Assembly: GCA_944323445.1 (NCBI GenBank)
Contig: CALUSM010000014.1
Location: forward strand, 1 to 59,668
DNA length: 59,668 bases
Reading direction: 5' to 3'
From: an uncultured Bacteroidales bacterium
GTDB taxonomy: Bacteria; Bacteroidota; Bacteroidia; Bacteroidales; UBA932
Shown piece after piece: positions 16,659 through 24,730 of this stretch. The notes under the pieces were generated by a model that saw nothing but the letters and a program-made list of their open reading frames with translations, was not told the origin of the DNA and made no database searches. The stretch's first letter is position 1; the number at the start of each line of letters is the position of its first letter. A program made the position numbers and the translations under genes.

Positions 16659-17303
16659 ATGACCGCTACAATCATGACTGAAAACATAAAGATTACTGCC
16701 GCCCCCGATGACAGCCCTTGCCCCGAACGGGAGACGCTGCCGGGCAGCACAGACACCGACGCCAACGACAAGGAACTGGCCCTCAAGGCGATGTCCGGAG
16801 ACACCCAGGCATTCTCGTCCCTGGCAGCGCGCTACACCACCCAGCTGCGCCTCTACATCCAGACCATCTGCCCCAACCCCACCGACGCCGAGGACATCTG
16901 CCAGGAAAGCCTGCGCAAGGCCTACCAGCGCATCGGTACCTTCAAGCCCGAATATCTTTTCAAAACCTGGATTTTCTCCATAGCCCGCAACACCTCGATT
17001 GACCACATCCGGCACCGCAGCACATTCTCCACCGTCAAGCTCGGTGAAGCCGATGAGCCTGCCGTAGAAGATCACGAGACAGAAATCTCCCCCGAGGACC
17101 ACATGATTGACGACCAGTCCTACGACCTCTTCATCCGCTCCATCGCCGCCCTGCCCGACCGCTACCGCCGGATAGCCGAGCTGCGCCTGCTCCACGACCT
17201 CTCCTACCAGGACATCGCCAATGAGACCGGCCTGCCCCTCAACACCGTCCGCACCCGTATCCGCCGCGCCAAACACCTCCTAGAAAAAATGATGAACAAA
17301 TGA
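16659..17303 (+). CDS. ECF-type RNA polymerase sigma factor
   Basis: A sigma-70 family factor of about 214 residues if started at the ATG at 16659 (a second ATG is at 16674; longer versions need a TTG inside polA). Region 2 spans the DAEDICQESLRKAY and FKTWIFSIARNTSIDHIR segments. Region 4 is LPDRYRRIAELRLLHDLSYQDIANETG-type with a final basic recognition helix. The N-terminal ~45 residues are acidic and low in complexity. Its stop overlaps the rsmG start by ATGA (17300-17303), so the two are translationally coupled. No anti-sigma gene is adjacent, and the regulon is unknown. Confidence 0.88.
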   Translation: MTATIMTENIKITAAPDDSPCPERETLPGSTDTDANDKELALKAMSGDTQAFSSLAARYTTQLRLYIQTICPNPTDAEDICQESLRKAYQRIGTFKPEYLFKTWIFSIARNTSIDHIRHRSTFSTVKLGEADEPAVEDHETEISPEDHMIDDQSYDLFIRSIAALPDRYRRIAELRLLHDLSYQDIANETGLPLNTVRTRIRRAKHLLEKMMNK

Positions 17304-17944
17304 ACGAAGATATTGTTTTCAAATACTTTCCCGAACTGGACATACGGCAGCGGGAGCAAATGACCGCTCTCGGGCCGCTGTACACAGAGTGGAACGCCAG
17401 GATCAACGTCATATCCCGCAAGGACATGGACTCGCTGTACCTGCACCACGTCCTGCATTCCCTGGCACTGGTGCGGTACATCCGGGACAACGGGCTTGCG
17501 CCCGCCTCTGTTTTCGATGCAGGCTGCGGAGGAGGATTCCCGGGTATCCCGATGGCTATTGCCATGCCGGAGTGCCGGTTCACCCTGTGCGACTCGATTG
17601 CCAAGAAGATAAAGGTGGTGGCAGAAATCTCTGCTGCACTGGGACTTGACAATGTGAAGCCGGTCTGGAGCCGGACCGAGGTCCTCGGCCCTGAATACCG
17701 CTGCGACTATGTGGTGTCACGGGCCGTCACCGAGCTGCGCCGGTTCGTACCCCTCGTGCGGCATCTGTACACTAAAGGCATTCTCTATCTCAAAGGAGGG
17801 GACCTTTCCGAAGAGATTGCCGCCAGCGTCAAGGAGTGCCGCATAGACCCACAGGAGGTCTCTGTCACCGATATTTCCGGGTATTTCAGCGAAGAATTTT
17901 TCGAAAGTAAAAAGATTATTTGCATTTTCCCGCAAAAGCACTAA
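17300..17944 (+). CDS. rsmG: 16S rRNA (guanine527-N7)-methyltransferase
   Basis: SAM-dependent enzyme that methylates G527 of 16S rRNA. The 214-residue product has the N-terminal helical part, the SAM loop FDAGCGGGFPGIPMAI, CDSIAKKIKVV and the VVSRAVTEL motif typical of RsmG/GidB. It begins inside the sigma factor stop codon. Its own stop codon overlaps the -7 box of the rpmH promoter. Confidence 0.95.
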   Translation: MNEDIVFKYFPELDIRQREQMTALGPLYTEWNARINVISRKDMDSLYLHHVLHSLALVRYIRDNGLAPASVFDAGCGGGFPGIPMAIAMPECRFTLCDSIAKKIKVVAEISAALGLDNVKPVWSRTEVLGPEYRCDYVVSRAVTELRRFVPLVRHLYTKGILYLKGGDLSEEIAASVKECRIDPQEVSVTDISGYFSEEFFESKKIICIFPQKH

Positions 17945-17949
17945 CTTTG
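17919..17949 (+). promoter_or_regulatory. Consensus promoter of rpmH
   Basis: TTTG (17919-17922), 19 bases, then TAACTTTG (17942-17949), placed in the 3' end of rsmG. It gives rpmH a leader of about 32 bases and its own strong transcription. Confidence 0.8.
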
Positions 17950-17985
17950 CGCTCCATTTTACTGACAAATAATAGATTTTAGAAT

Positions 17986-18138
17986 ATGAAACGTACTTTC
18001 CAACCGTCACAGCGCAAGCGCCGTAACAAACACGGCTTCCGCGAGCGCATGTCTACCCCCAACGGACGCCGCGTACTCGCAGCACGCCGTCGCCACGGCC
18101 GCAAGAAACTGACCGTTTCTTCCGAGGATCTGTACTAA
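17986..18138 (+). CDS. rpmH: Large ribosomal subunit protein bL34
   Basis: A 50-residue, very basic protein beginning [20 protein letters not shown], followed by [19 protein letters not shown]: the canonical bL34 sequence with the short acidic C-terminal tail common in this phylum. It has its own consensus promoter and a hairpin 28 bases after its stop. Confidence 0.97.
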   Translation: MKRTFQPSQRKRRNKHGFRERMSTPNGRRVLAARRRHGRKKLTVSSEDLY

Positions 18139-18165
18139 CAGAGTCTTCACGTCAGCTTAAAGCAT

Positions 18166-18199
18166 AGACAGGTCGGCAGAGGAATCTTCCGGCCTGTCT
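18166..18199 (+). terminator. Hairpin terminator after rpmH
   Basis: An 11-bp stem (18166-18176 with 18189-18199, one G-U pair) with a 12-base loop. There is no T-run after it, so it may be an attenuator or processing site instead of an intrinsic terminator. Confidence 0.5.
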
Positions 18200-18259
18200 G
18201 CGTTATGGAGGACGCCGTCAATTCCGTGCTTCCGCCGGCTGGCGGGCTTCTGCTGCTAT

Positions 18260-18313
18260 CCCGGAAGCACACGCCCCGGAAGCACATGTCCCGAAAGCAC
18301 ATGTCCCGAAAGC
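18260..18313. repeat. Short tandem repeat of a 15-bp unit and nearby palindromes
   Basis: About three and a half copies of CCCGRAAGCACATGT run from 18260 to 18313 in the 536-base gap between rpmH and the M13 peptidase. Further on are two palindromes: an 11-bp-arm dyad at 18357-18380 (TAATACACAAC, 2-base spacer) and CCGATTTTAAATCGG at 18397-18411. These look like operator or structural elements for the downstream gene. No gene is supported in the gap. Confidence 0.6.
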
Positions 18314-18674
18314 CCAACGAAATATTGTCGGGGAGCGAATTGATTTGTTAAGTTTATAATACACAACGTGTTGTGTATTAGAGTCACTCCCGCAAGCCGA
18401 TTTTAAATCGGTTATGGGAGAACTACGAGACACTACACTACTGACAATCATGCAATTAGCCAAAAGACCCTCTCCCCGACAAAATCCCGTTAGCGGAAAT
18501 CGAGCGTACCTGACCACCCCGAACAACTGCACCGTGCCTTCTTCCGCTACGTTGCGAAAGGAGCACATGAGCATGATTGCACATGATTCTGAAAGCGGCG
18601 TGTACAAACCTGACCGGAATTTGAGTATCTTCACGTCCGCAAAACGGAAAATGACACACAAAAAATCAAAAACA

Positions 18675-20696
18675 ATGAAAAAGACATTTGCAGTTATGAT
18701 GATTCCCATGATGCTGCTGGCCTCGACAGCCTGCCGGCAGCAAGTGGAAAAGGTCCCCGCCATCGACATGACGGACATGGACCTGACAGTATCCCCGGGC
18801 GACGATTTCTTCCAGTATGCCAACGGCGGCTGGATCAAGAAGAATCCCCTGAAACCCGAGTATGCCCGCTTCGGCTCGTTCGATGCACTGCGGGAGAACA
18901 ATGTGGTGCGCCTCAATGACCTCTTCGCCGAGATGGCCAGAATGACTCCCGAGGCCGGTACCGTGGACCAGAAGATCGTGGACCTGTACAAGCAGGGACT
19001 CGACTCGGCGAAGCTCAACGCCGAGGGCGGACAGCCGCTCCAGAAGTATCTCGACGCCATCTATGCCGCCAAGGACAAGAAAGCCCTGGCCGTGGAGCTG
19101 GCAGAGATGAACAAGTACGGCGAGGGCGGATTCTTCAGCATCGGAGTACAGGCCGACTTGATGGACAGCAAGATGCAGGTGCTCTACCTCGCTCAGAGCG
19201 GCCTCGGAATGGGAGACCGCGACTACTATGTGGACCCTGCCAACGCCGGGCTGCACAAGGGCTATACCGCGATGCTGGCCAAGCTCTTCGCTCTCAGCGG
19301 CTATGAGGACGCAACTCAGAAAGCGGAGAATGCCGTGGCCGTAGAGGACCGGCTCGCAGAGGTATCCTGGACCAGCGTCCAGAACCGCGACTACACCAAG
19401 CAGTACAACCCGATGAGCACCGCGCAGATCTGCCGCCGCTGGAAAGGCTTCGACTTCGCCTCCTTCTTCAAGGCCCTCGGTATTCCCGACCAGGACAAGA
19501 TCATCGTGCAGCAGCCCTCATTCTTCGACGGATTCAGCAAGCTGTTCGCCTCGGCCTCCCTCGACCAGCTCAAGGACTATATGGCCGCCGGCCTGATCAC
19601 CTCGGCCGCAGGCAGCCTGTCGGATGACTACTACGCGGCGTCATTTGACTTCTTCAGCACTCAGATGAGCGGTGTCACGGAGCAGAAGCCCCGCTGGAAA
19701 CGCGCCATGAGCGTGCCCAACAGCGTACTCGGAGAGGCAGTCGGCCAGATGTACGTCCACAAGTATTTCCCCGAGGAGTACAAGGCCAAGGTACTCGAGC
19801 TCGTCCGCCAGCTCCAGGTATCCCTCGGCCAGCACATCGACGCCCTCGACTGGATGTCAGACGCCACCAAGGCCTACGCCCGCGAGAAACTCGCCTCCTT
19901 CACCGTGAAGATCGGCTACCCCGACAAGTGGAAGGACTACAGCACCCTGAACATTGACCCTGCCCTGAGCTACTACGAGAACCTCCGCTCCGCCAAGGCC
20001 TGGTACGTGCAGGACAACCTCAGCAAGCTCGGCCAGCCCACCGATCCCGACGAGTGGGGCATGACACCTCAGACCGTCAACGCCTACTACAACCCCACCA
20101 CCAACGAGATCTGCTTCCCGGCAGCCATCCTCCAGCCCCCGTTCTTCAACGCTGACGCTGACGACGCAGTCAACTACGGAGCCATCGGAGTCGTCATCGG
20201 CCACGAGATGACCCACGGCTTCGACGACCAGGGCCGCCTCTTCGACAAGGACGGCAACATGAACAACTGGTGGGCACCCGAGGACGAGGCCGCCTTCAAG
20301 GCCAGGACCGCCATCCTCGAAAAACAGTACAGCGAAGTGGAGATCCTCCCCGGCGTCTATGCCAACGGAGCCCTCTCCCTCGGTGAGAACATCGCCGACC
20401 AGGGCGGCCTCAGCGTAGCCTGGACAGCCTTCCAGAATTCCCTGAACGGTACCGAGCCCGCACCCGTCGACGGCCTCTCAGCCGCACAGCGCTTCTTCAT
20501 CGGCTACGCCCATCTCTGGGCCCAGAACGCCACCGATGAGGAAAAGGCCCGCCTCAACAAGCTCGACGTGCACTCCCTCGCCGAGAACCGCGTCAATGTG
20601 GCCGTGCGCAACTTCCCGCAGTTCTTCGAGGCATTCGGTATCTCCGAGGGCGATCCGATGTTCCGTCCCGAATCCGAGCGCGTCATGATCTGGTAG
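18675..20696 (+). CDS. pepO: M13 family zinc metallopeptidase (PepO/neprilysin-like lipoprotein)
   Basis: A 673-residue secreted oligopeptidase when started at the ATG at 18675. That start yields a clean lipoprotein signal (MKKTFAVMMIPMMLLAST, then the lipobox cysteine of LLASTAC); the frame stays open upstream to 18414, but that part has no signal sequence and is less likely translated. Zinc motif HEMTH is in VVIGHEMTHGFDDQG, the third ligand glutamate is in GENIADQGG, and the substrate-binding NAYYNP segment and the C-terminal tryptophan (ESERVMIW) are present. It probably cleaves peptides at the cell envelope. It is a single-gene unit with its own terminator. Confidence 0.93.
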   Translation: MKKTFAVMMIPMMLLASTACRQQVEKVPAIDMTDMDLTVSPGDDFFQYANGGWIKKNPLKPEYARFGSFDALRENNVVRLNDLFAEMARMTPEAGTVDQKIVDLYKQGLDSAKLNAEGGQPLQKYLDAIYAAKDKKALAVELAEMNKYGEGGFFSIGVQADLMDSKMQVLYLAQSGLGMGDRDYYVDPANAGLHKGYTAMLAKLFALSGYEDATQKAENAVAVEDRLAEVSWTSVQNRDYTKQYNPMSTAQICRRWKGFDFASFFKALGIPDQDKIIVQQPSFFDGFSKLFASASLDQLKDYMAAGLITSAAGSLSDDYYAASFDFFSTQMSGVTEQKPRWKRAMSVPNSVLGEAVGQMYVHKYFPEEYKAKVLELVRQLQVSLGQHIDALDWMSDATKAYAREKLASFTVKIGYPDKWKDYSTLNIDPALSYYENLRSAKAWYVQDNLSKLGQPTDPDEWGMTPQTVNAYYNPTTNEICFPAAILQPPFFNADADDAVNYGAIGVVIGHEMTHGFDDQGRLFDKDGNMNNWWAPEDEAAFKARTAILEKQYSEVEILPGVYANGALSLGENIADQGGLSVAWTAFQNSLNGTEPAPVDGLSAAQRFFIGYAHLWAQNATDEEKARLNKLDVHSLAENRVNVAVRNFPQFFEAFGISEGDPMFRPESERVMIW

Positions 20697-20719
20697 CACC
20701 AGTTCTGACAAAAAGCCTT

Positions 20720-20756
20720 GGCTGTGTCTGCGGTTTATCCGGGCACAGCCTTTTTT
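20720..20756. terminator. Terminator between the M13 peptidase and the TonB-dependent receptor
   Basis: GGCTGTG (20720-20726) pairs with CACAGCC (20744-20750), with extra pairing inside, followed by six T. An AAAAAG tract before it suits the converging receptor gene as well. Confidence 0.85.
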
Positions 20757-20768
20757 GTGCAATCACCG

Positions 20769-22697
20769 CTAGAACTCGAACCCGAGGCCGCCGATGACAT
20801 TGGCGCCGGGCATGGGAAAGCCGGCGTTGATCTCGTAGCGCTGGTTGAGCAGGTTCTCGCCGCGCACCCAGACGGACATCCAGCCCAGGATGCGGAAGGA
20901 GGCGCGGATGTTCCAGAGGACGAAATCCTCCTGCACCGGGGAATCGCCGACAGCGGTGTACAGGCCGGCAACGTACTGCACGCCGCTGGACACATGCCAG
21001 CGGCCGTGGGTGAAGAGACCTCCGACGTAGAGCTTGTGTTCGGGTGCGGCCACCACGGGATTCTCCATGTGCAGGAAACTGTAGTTGGCATCCACCGACC
21101 AGTCGCGGGCGATGCGCCAGGCCACCTGGGCCTCAACACCCGCATTGTGAATCTCCCCCGTATTCTGGTTCAGCATTCCAGCTCCGGAAGGATTGGGCAG
21201 TGTCTGAATCGTATTGTCCCCATCGATATAGAACACGTTCAGCCCGTAGGCCACCCTGCCGTCCAGCAGTTTCTGGGACAGGGCCAGTTCGTAGGACCAC
21301 AGCCGCTCGGGCCGCAGGTCAGGATTCTGAGGCGGGAACATGTACATCTCGCGGATGGTGGGATAGCGGAAGCCCTTGCCCGCCGAGGCCTTCAGCTCGA
21401 TGGAGCGCGGCAGGTGGAAGGCCAGGCCGGCCTGGGGCACCCATTCAGTCCCGAGGTGTGAGTGGTGATCCACACGAAGGCCCACATTGTAGGTCAGCCA
21501 AGTGCCGATATTCTGGCGGAAATCCACATAACCGGCCACCTCGTGCTGCGCGATACCGACAATATCCTCCCGCTCCCCGTTGCGCTCTCCCGCCACATAC
21601 TGGTTCCAGGCCGATCCCCCGAAACGGTACCAGTCCGCTCCGGCAGTCAGACGGGTTCCGCGAAAGATCCTCACGCTCTGGTAGGCCGAGATGCCCATCA
21701 TGTCATCATGGGAGTTGAAGCGGTAGTCCAGGGGAGTCCCGCCGGCCGACGGAGTGTATCCGTCGTTGATATGGTGGTCGCCCCAGTTGTAGAAGATGCT
21801 GAGGGCACCTGAAGTACGCTCATACTCGTTCTCGAGGGCAAGCGAGGTCATGCCGCGGGTCACGCTCTGGTCGGCGTCCACGAGAGGGGCCGGCACCGGA
21901 CCTGGGTTGGAAGCATTGAAGTGAGTCACATTGACATCTGCCCTCACCCTCCAGTTCTCCGTAAAGTCGTAGCCGAGTTTTGCATAGCCCCCGTACTGCT
22001 CGAAGCCCATGTCCTCCCGATGGCCGTCAGTACGGTTGTAGGACAGGCTGACTACAGAAGAAAAGCCGCCGAAACGCAGACGGTTGGTCGCCTCGGTCTG
22101 CACGGTGTTCCACGAGCCGTAGCCCGCGGAGATATTGGTCCTGGCTCCGTCCTCCTCCATCCTGCGGGTGACAATATTGACCACTCCGCCCATTGCATTG
22201 GAGCCGTAGAGCACCGAAGCCGGACCGCGCAGCACCTCCACCTGCTCGGCCATCAGGGACTGATAAGCATCCGATATCGGATGCCCGAACATACCCATGT
22301 ACTGCGGGTGTCCGTCGATGAGCACCATCACCTGTCCCGAGCCTCCGCTCAGACCGCGGACCGAGATATTGCCCGCCGCTCCCCCGGACACCCCATAGCC
22401 CATGATGCCGCGGGAGGTCGAAAAGAATCCCGGCACCTGCTCGGTCAGCACCGGCAGCAGCGACGGAGTGTATGAATACTCTATCGCCGGACGGTCCAGC
22501 ACGGTTACGGTCAGGGGCAAATGCCTGATATCAGTCTTGTTGCGGGTACCGGTGACTACTACCTGCGAAAGGGTATCCCTCCTGTTTCCTACTGCAGAGT
22601 CCGCAGGTTCTTCGGGATTCCGGGCCGCAGCCCCCACAGAGGCGGCCGAGCACAGAAGGGCAGCCGCCAGCACAATCATTATCTTCATTGTTTCCAT
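20769..22697 (-). CDS. TonB-dependent outer-membrane receptor
   Basis: A 642-residue outer-membrane receptor of the BtuB/CirA/FepA class. It has a signal peptide (to about residue 24), the TonB-box-like SQVVVTGTRN, a plug domain with VRGLSGGSGQVMVLIDG and VEVLRGPASVLYGSNAMGGVVNI, then a 22-strand-type barrel ending in GLGFEF with the terminal aromatic residue. The substrate is unknown: no lipoprotein partner gene and no cobalamin riboswitch or Fur-like site is evident. A -7 promoter box (complement of 22721-22728) lies upstream. It would take its energy from an ExbB/ExbD/TonB complex. Confidence 0.92.
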   Translation of the reverse strand: METMKIMIVLAAALLCSAASVGAAARNPEEPADSAVGNRRDTLSQVVVTGTRNKTDIRHLPLTVTVLDRPAIEYSYTPSLLPVLTEQVPGFFSTSRGIMGYGVSGGAAGNISVRGLSGGSGQVMVLIDGHPQYMGMFGHPISDAYQSLMAEQVEVLRGPASVLYGSNAMGGVVNIVTRRMEEDGARTNISAGYGSWNTVQTEATNRLRFGGFSSVVSLSYNRTDGHREDMGFEQYGGYAKLGYDFTENWRVRADVNVTHFNASNPGPVPAPLVDADQSVTRGMTSLALENEYERTSGALSIFYNWGDHHINDGYTPSAGGTPLDYRFNSHDDMMGISAYQSVRIFRGTRLTAGADWYRFGGSAWNQYVAGERNGEREDIVGIAQHEVAGYVDFRQNIGTWLTYNVGLRVDHHSHLGTEWVPQAGLAFHLPRSIELKASAGKGFRYPTIREMYMFPPQNPDLRPERLWSYELALSQKLLDGRVAYGLNVFYIDGDNTIQTLPNPSGAGMLNQNTGEIHNAGVEAQVAWRIARDWSVDANYSFLHMENPVVAAPEHKLYVGGLFTHGRWHVSSGVQYVAGLYTAVGDSPVQEDFVLWNIRASFRILGWMSVWVRGENLLNQRYEINAGFPMPGANVIGGLGFEF

Positions 22698-22784
22698 TTA
22701 CAAATTTTCAAATCAGGTTGCAAAGATAGTTTTTTGCAGCAGCACTGAAACATGATTTAAACGGAGAATATAACCAATTTTACA

Positions 22785-22792
22785 TATATTTG
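22785..22792 (+). promoter_or_regulatory. -7 box 4 bases upstream of the PASTA gene start
   Basis: TATATTTG ends at 22792 and the ATG begins at 22797, the same 4-base spacing as at kdsB. This predicts a leaderless message. Confidence 0.45.
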
Positions 22793-22796
22793 CAGC

Positions 22797-23636
22797 ATGA
22801 AAGAAAGATTCAGACAATTCCTCAAGAAACCGTTCAGGTATTCTCTGACCAAGAACATACTGCTGATTATAGGCATACTCGTCGCGGGCTACGTCATCAT
22901 CAACCTGTCTCTTAAGGCTGTCACCAGGCACAACCAGGAGCTGACCGTCCCCGACATGACAGGCATGACCCTCTCAGAGGCGGCGGCAGTGGCTGAGGCA
23001 GCCGAGCTCCGTCTGGAAGTCACCGACTCCGTGTATATCAGGGGTATGGAGAGAGGAGCCATCTCGCGCCAGAACCCCGAGCCGGGCAGCAAGGTCAAGA
23101 AAAACCGCCGTATCCTGCTGGTCATCAACTCTGTCATACCCAGACAGTCCACAATGCCGTCCCTGACAGGATTCTCCCTGAGGCAGGCCAGGACCGAGCT
23201 CATCTCCAACGGGCTCAATCTCGGCGAGCTCATTTACGAGCCGGACATGGCCACCAACAACGTCCTGGCCCAAAAATACATGGGACAGGACATAGAGCCG
23301 GGAACCCGTCTCAACAGCGGATCCCGCATAGATCTGGTGCTGGGCCTGAACCCCTCTGACAGCATGACTTTCGTTCCCAACGTGACGGGATACAGGTACC
23401 AGATGGCCGTCGAGCTGCTGCACGACAACTCGCTGAACATCCACGGCAGCGAATTCGACAGCACCGTATCCACCTATTCCGATTCGCTGGAGGCCTTCGT
23501 CTACGGACAGGTCCCTCCGGCCTCCGACTCCCTGGGTGTCCGCCGCGGCACACCCGTCACCCTATACCTTTCCAAAGACGTCTCACGCATCCCCGTACCC
23601 GAGGAGGAAACCGACAGCACCGATGTCCAGCTCTGA
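22797..23636 (+). CDS. Membrane-anchored protein with three PASTA domains
   Basis: A 279-residue protein with a short cytoplasmic N-terminus, one membrane helix (ILLIIGILVAGYVIINLSL, about residues 20-40) and three PASTA domains, each with the TVPDMTGM-, MPSLTGFS- or FVPNVTGY-like start. PASTA domains bind peptidoglycan fragments or stabilise cell-wall assemblies. Here they are not joined to a kinase or penicillin-binding protein. It overlaps the pseudouridine synthase gene by 14 bases. The PASTA-RluD pairing is common in this phylum; its meaning is not known to me. Confidence 0.88.
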   Translation: MKERFRQFLKKPFRYSLTKNILLIIGILVAGYVIINLSLKAVTRHNQELTVPDMTGMTLSEAAAVAEAAELRLEVTDSVYIRGMERGAISRQNPEPGSKVKKNRRILLVINSVIPRQSTMPSLTGFSLRQARTELISNGLNLGELIYEPDMATNNVLAQKYMGQDIEPGTRLNSGSRIDLVLGLNPSDSMTFVPNVTGYRYQMAVELLHDNSLNIHGSEFDSTVSTYSDSLEAFVYGQVPPASDSLGVRRGTPVTLYLSKDVSRIPVPEEETDSTDVQL

Positions 23637-24720
23637 CATGCAGCCCGTACTCCTCCCGGACCCGCTGGAGGAGGATATCACGCCAGGCGAGGAGGACAAC
23701 CCCGACGAGGAGAATGACTCCGGTCTCTTCGAGCACTACCATGTTACCGTGGACAAGGGGCAGAGCCTGCTGCGTGTGGACAAATTCCTGACAGCCCATA
23801 TCATGGGCGCCTCCCGCAGCCGCATCCGGCAGGCCATTGACGCCGGCTGCGTGTACGTCGGAGGCACCCAGGTCAAGGCCAACTACAGGGTCAAGCCCCT
23901 GGATGACATCCGCATCTACCTTCCCTACCGCCGCCGCGGCTACGAGATACTGCCGGAAAAAATGGACCTGGACATCCGCTACGAGGACGAGGACGTGCTG
24001 GTCATCAACAAGCCCGCCGGCCTGGTAGTCCACCCCGGCTGCGGACACTACACCGGCACCCTGCTCAACGGCCTCGCCTGGTACCTGGGACGCAGCCAGG
24101 GTCCTGAAGCCGAGGACGACCGCATGGGCATCCTGGTCCACCGGATAGACAAGGACACCTCAGGCACCCTGCTCATAGCCAAGAACGACGAGGCTCAGGT
24201 ATATCTGGCCCGCCAGTTCTTCGTCCACTCCATTGAGAGAAAATACACGGCGATAGTATGGGGTGACATGGAACAGGATTCAGGCACCGTGACCGGAGAC
24301 ATAGGCCGCGACCCGGCCAACCGCATACGCTTCAAGGTAGTAGAGGACGGTACAGGCAAGCATGCCGTCACGCACTGGCGGGTCCTTGAGCGTCTGGGCT
24401 ACGTCACCGTGATAGAGTGCAGCCTGGAGACAGGACGCACCCACCAGATACGCGTGCACATGAACCACATCGGCCACCCCCTCTTCAACGATACCCTCTA
24501 CGGCGGTGACCGTATCCTCAAGGGCACCCTCTACTCCCGCTACCGCCAGTTCATCGACAACTGCTTCGAGGTACTGCCGCGACAGGCTCTCCACGCCGGC
24601 ACGATAGGTTTCATCCATCCCCGTACCCATGAAAAAACAGTCGTCGGGAGCGAGCTGCCCGACGACATGAAAGCACTTATAGAGAAATTCCGCAATTTCA
24701 CCGGATCTCGCGGGAACTGA
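23623..24720 (+). CDS. rluD: RluD-family 23S rRNA pseudouridine synthase
   Basis: A 365-residue enzyme if started at the ATG at 23623 (another ATG is at 23638; an upstream extension to 23536 overlaps the PASTA gene deeply and is unlikely). An acidic N-terminal stretch of ~40 residues is followed by an S4 RNA-binding domain (LLRVDKFLTAHIMGASRSRIRQAI), the INKPAGLVVHPG segment, the catalytic HRIDKDTSGTLL near residue 172 with its aspartate, and GRTHQIRVHMNHIGHPL. It likely modifies helix 69 uridines of 23S rRNA. It converges with the barrel gene, with a gap of 10 bases. Confidence 0.93.
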   Translation: MSSSDMQPVLLPDPLEEDITPGEEDNPDEENDSGLFEHYHVTVDKGQSLLRVDKFLTAHIMGASRSRIRQAIDAGCVYVGGTQVKANYRVKPLDDIRIYLPYRRRGYEILPEKMDLDIRYEDEDVLVINKPAGLVVHPGCGHYTGTLLNGLAWYLGRSQGPEAEDDRMGILVHRIDKDTSGTLLIAKNDEAQVYLARQFFVHSIERKYTAIVWGDMEQDSGTVTGDIGRDPANRIRFKVVEDGTGKHAVTHWRVLERLGYVTVIECSLETGRTHQIRVHMNHIGHPLFNDTLYGGDRILKGTLYSRYRQFIDNCFEVLPRQALHAGTIGFIHPRTHEKTVVGSELPDDMKALIEKFRNFTGSRGN

Positions 24721-24730
24721 CAGCCCAGCC

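Noticed and set aside
18414-18674. N-terminal extension of the M13 peptidase
   Set aside because: The frame is open, but the extension would bury the clear lipoprotein signal that begins at 18675.
18218-19060. Minus-strand frame covering the gap before the M13 peptidase and containing five-residue repeats
   Set aside because: Most of it is antisense to the peptidase; the repeats reflect the 15-bp tandem DNA repeat. No start site or domain supports it.
22698-22796. Cobalamin riboswitch before the TonB-dependent receptor
   Set aside because: The 99-base gap is too short and AT-rich and has no B12-box-like sequence; only a -7 promoter box is seen.
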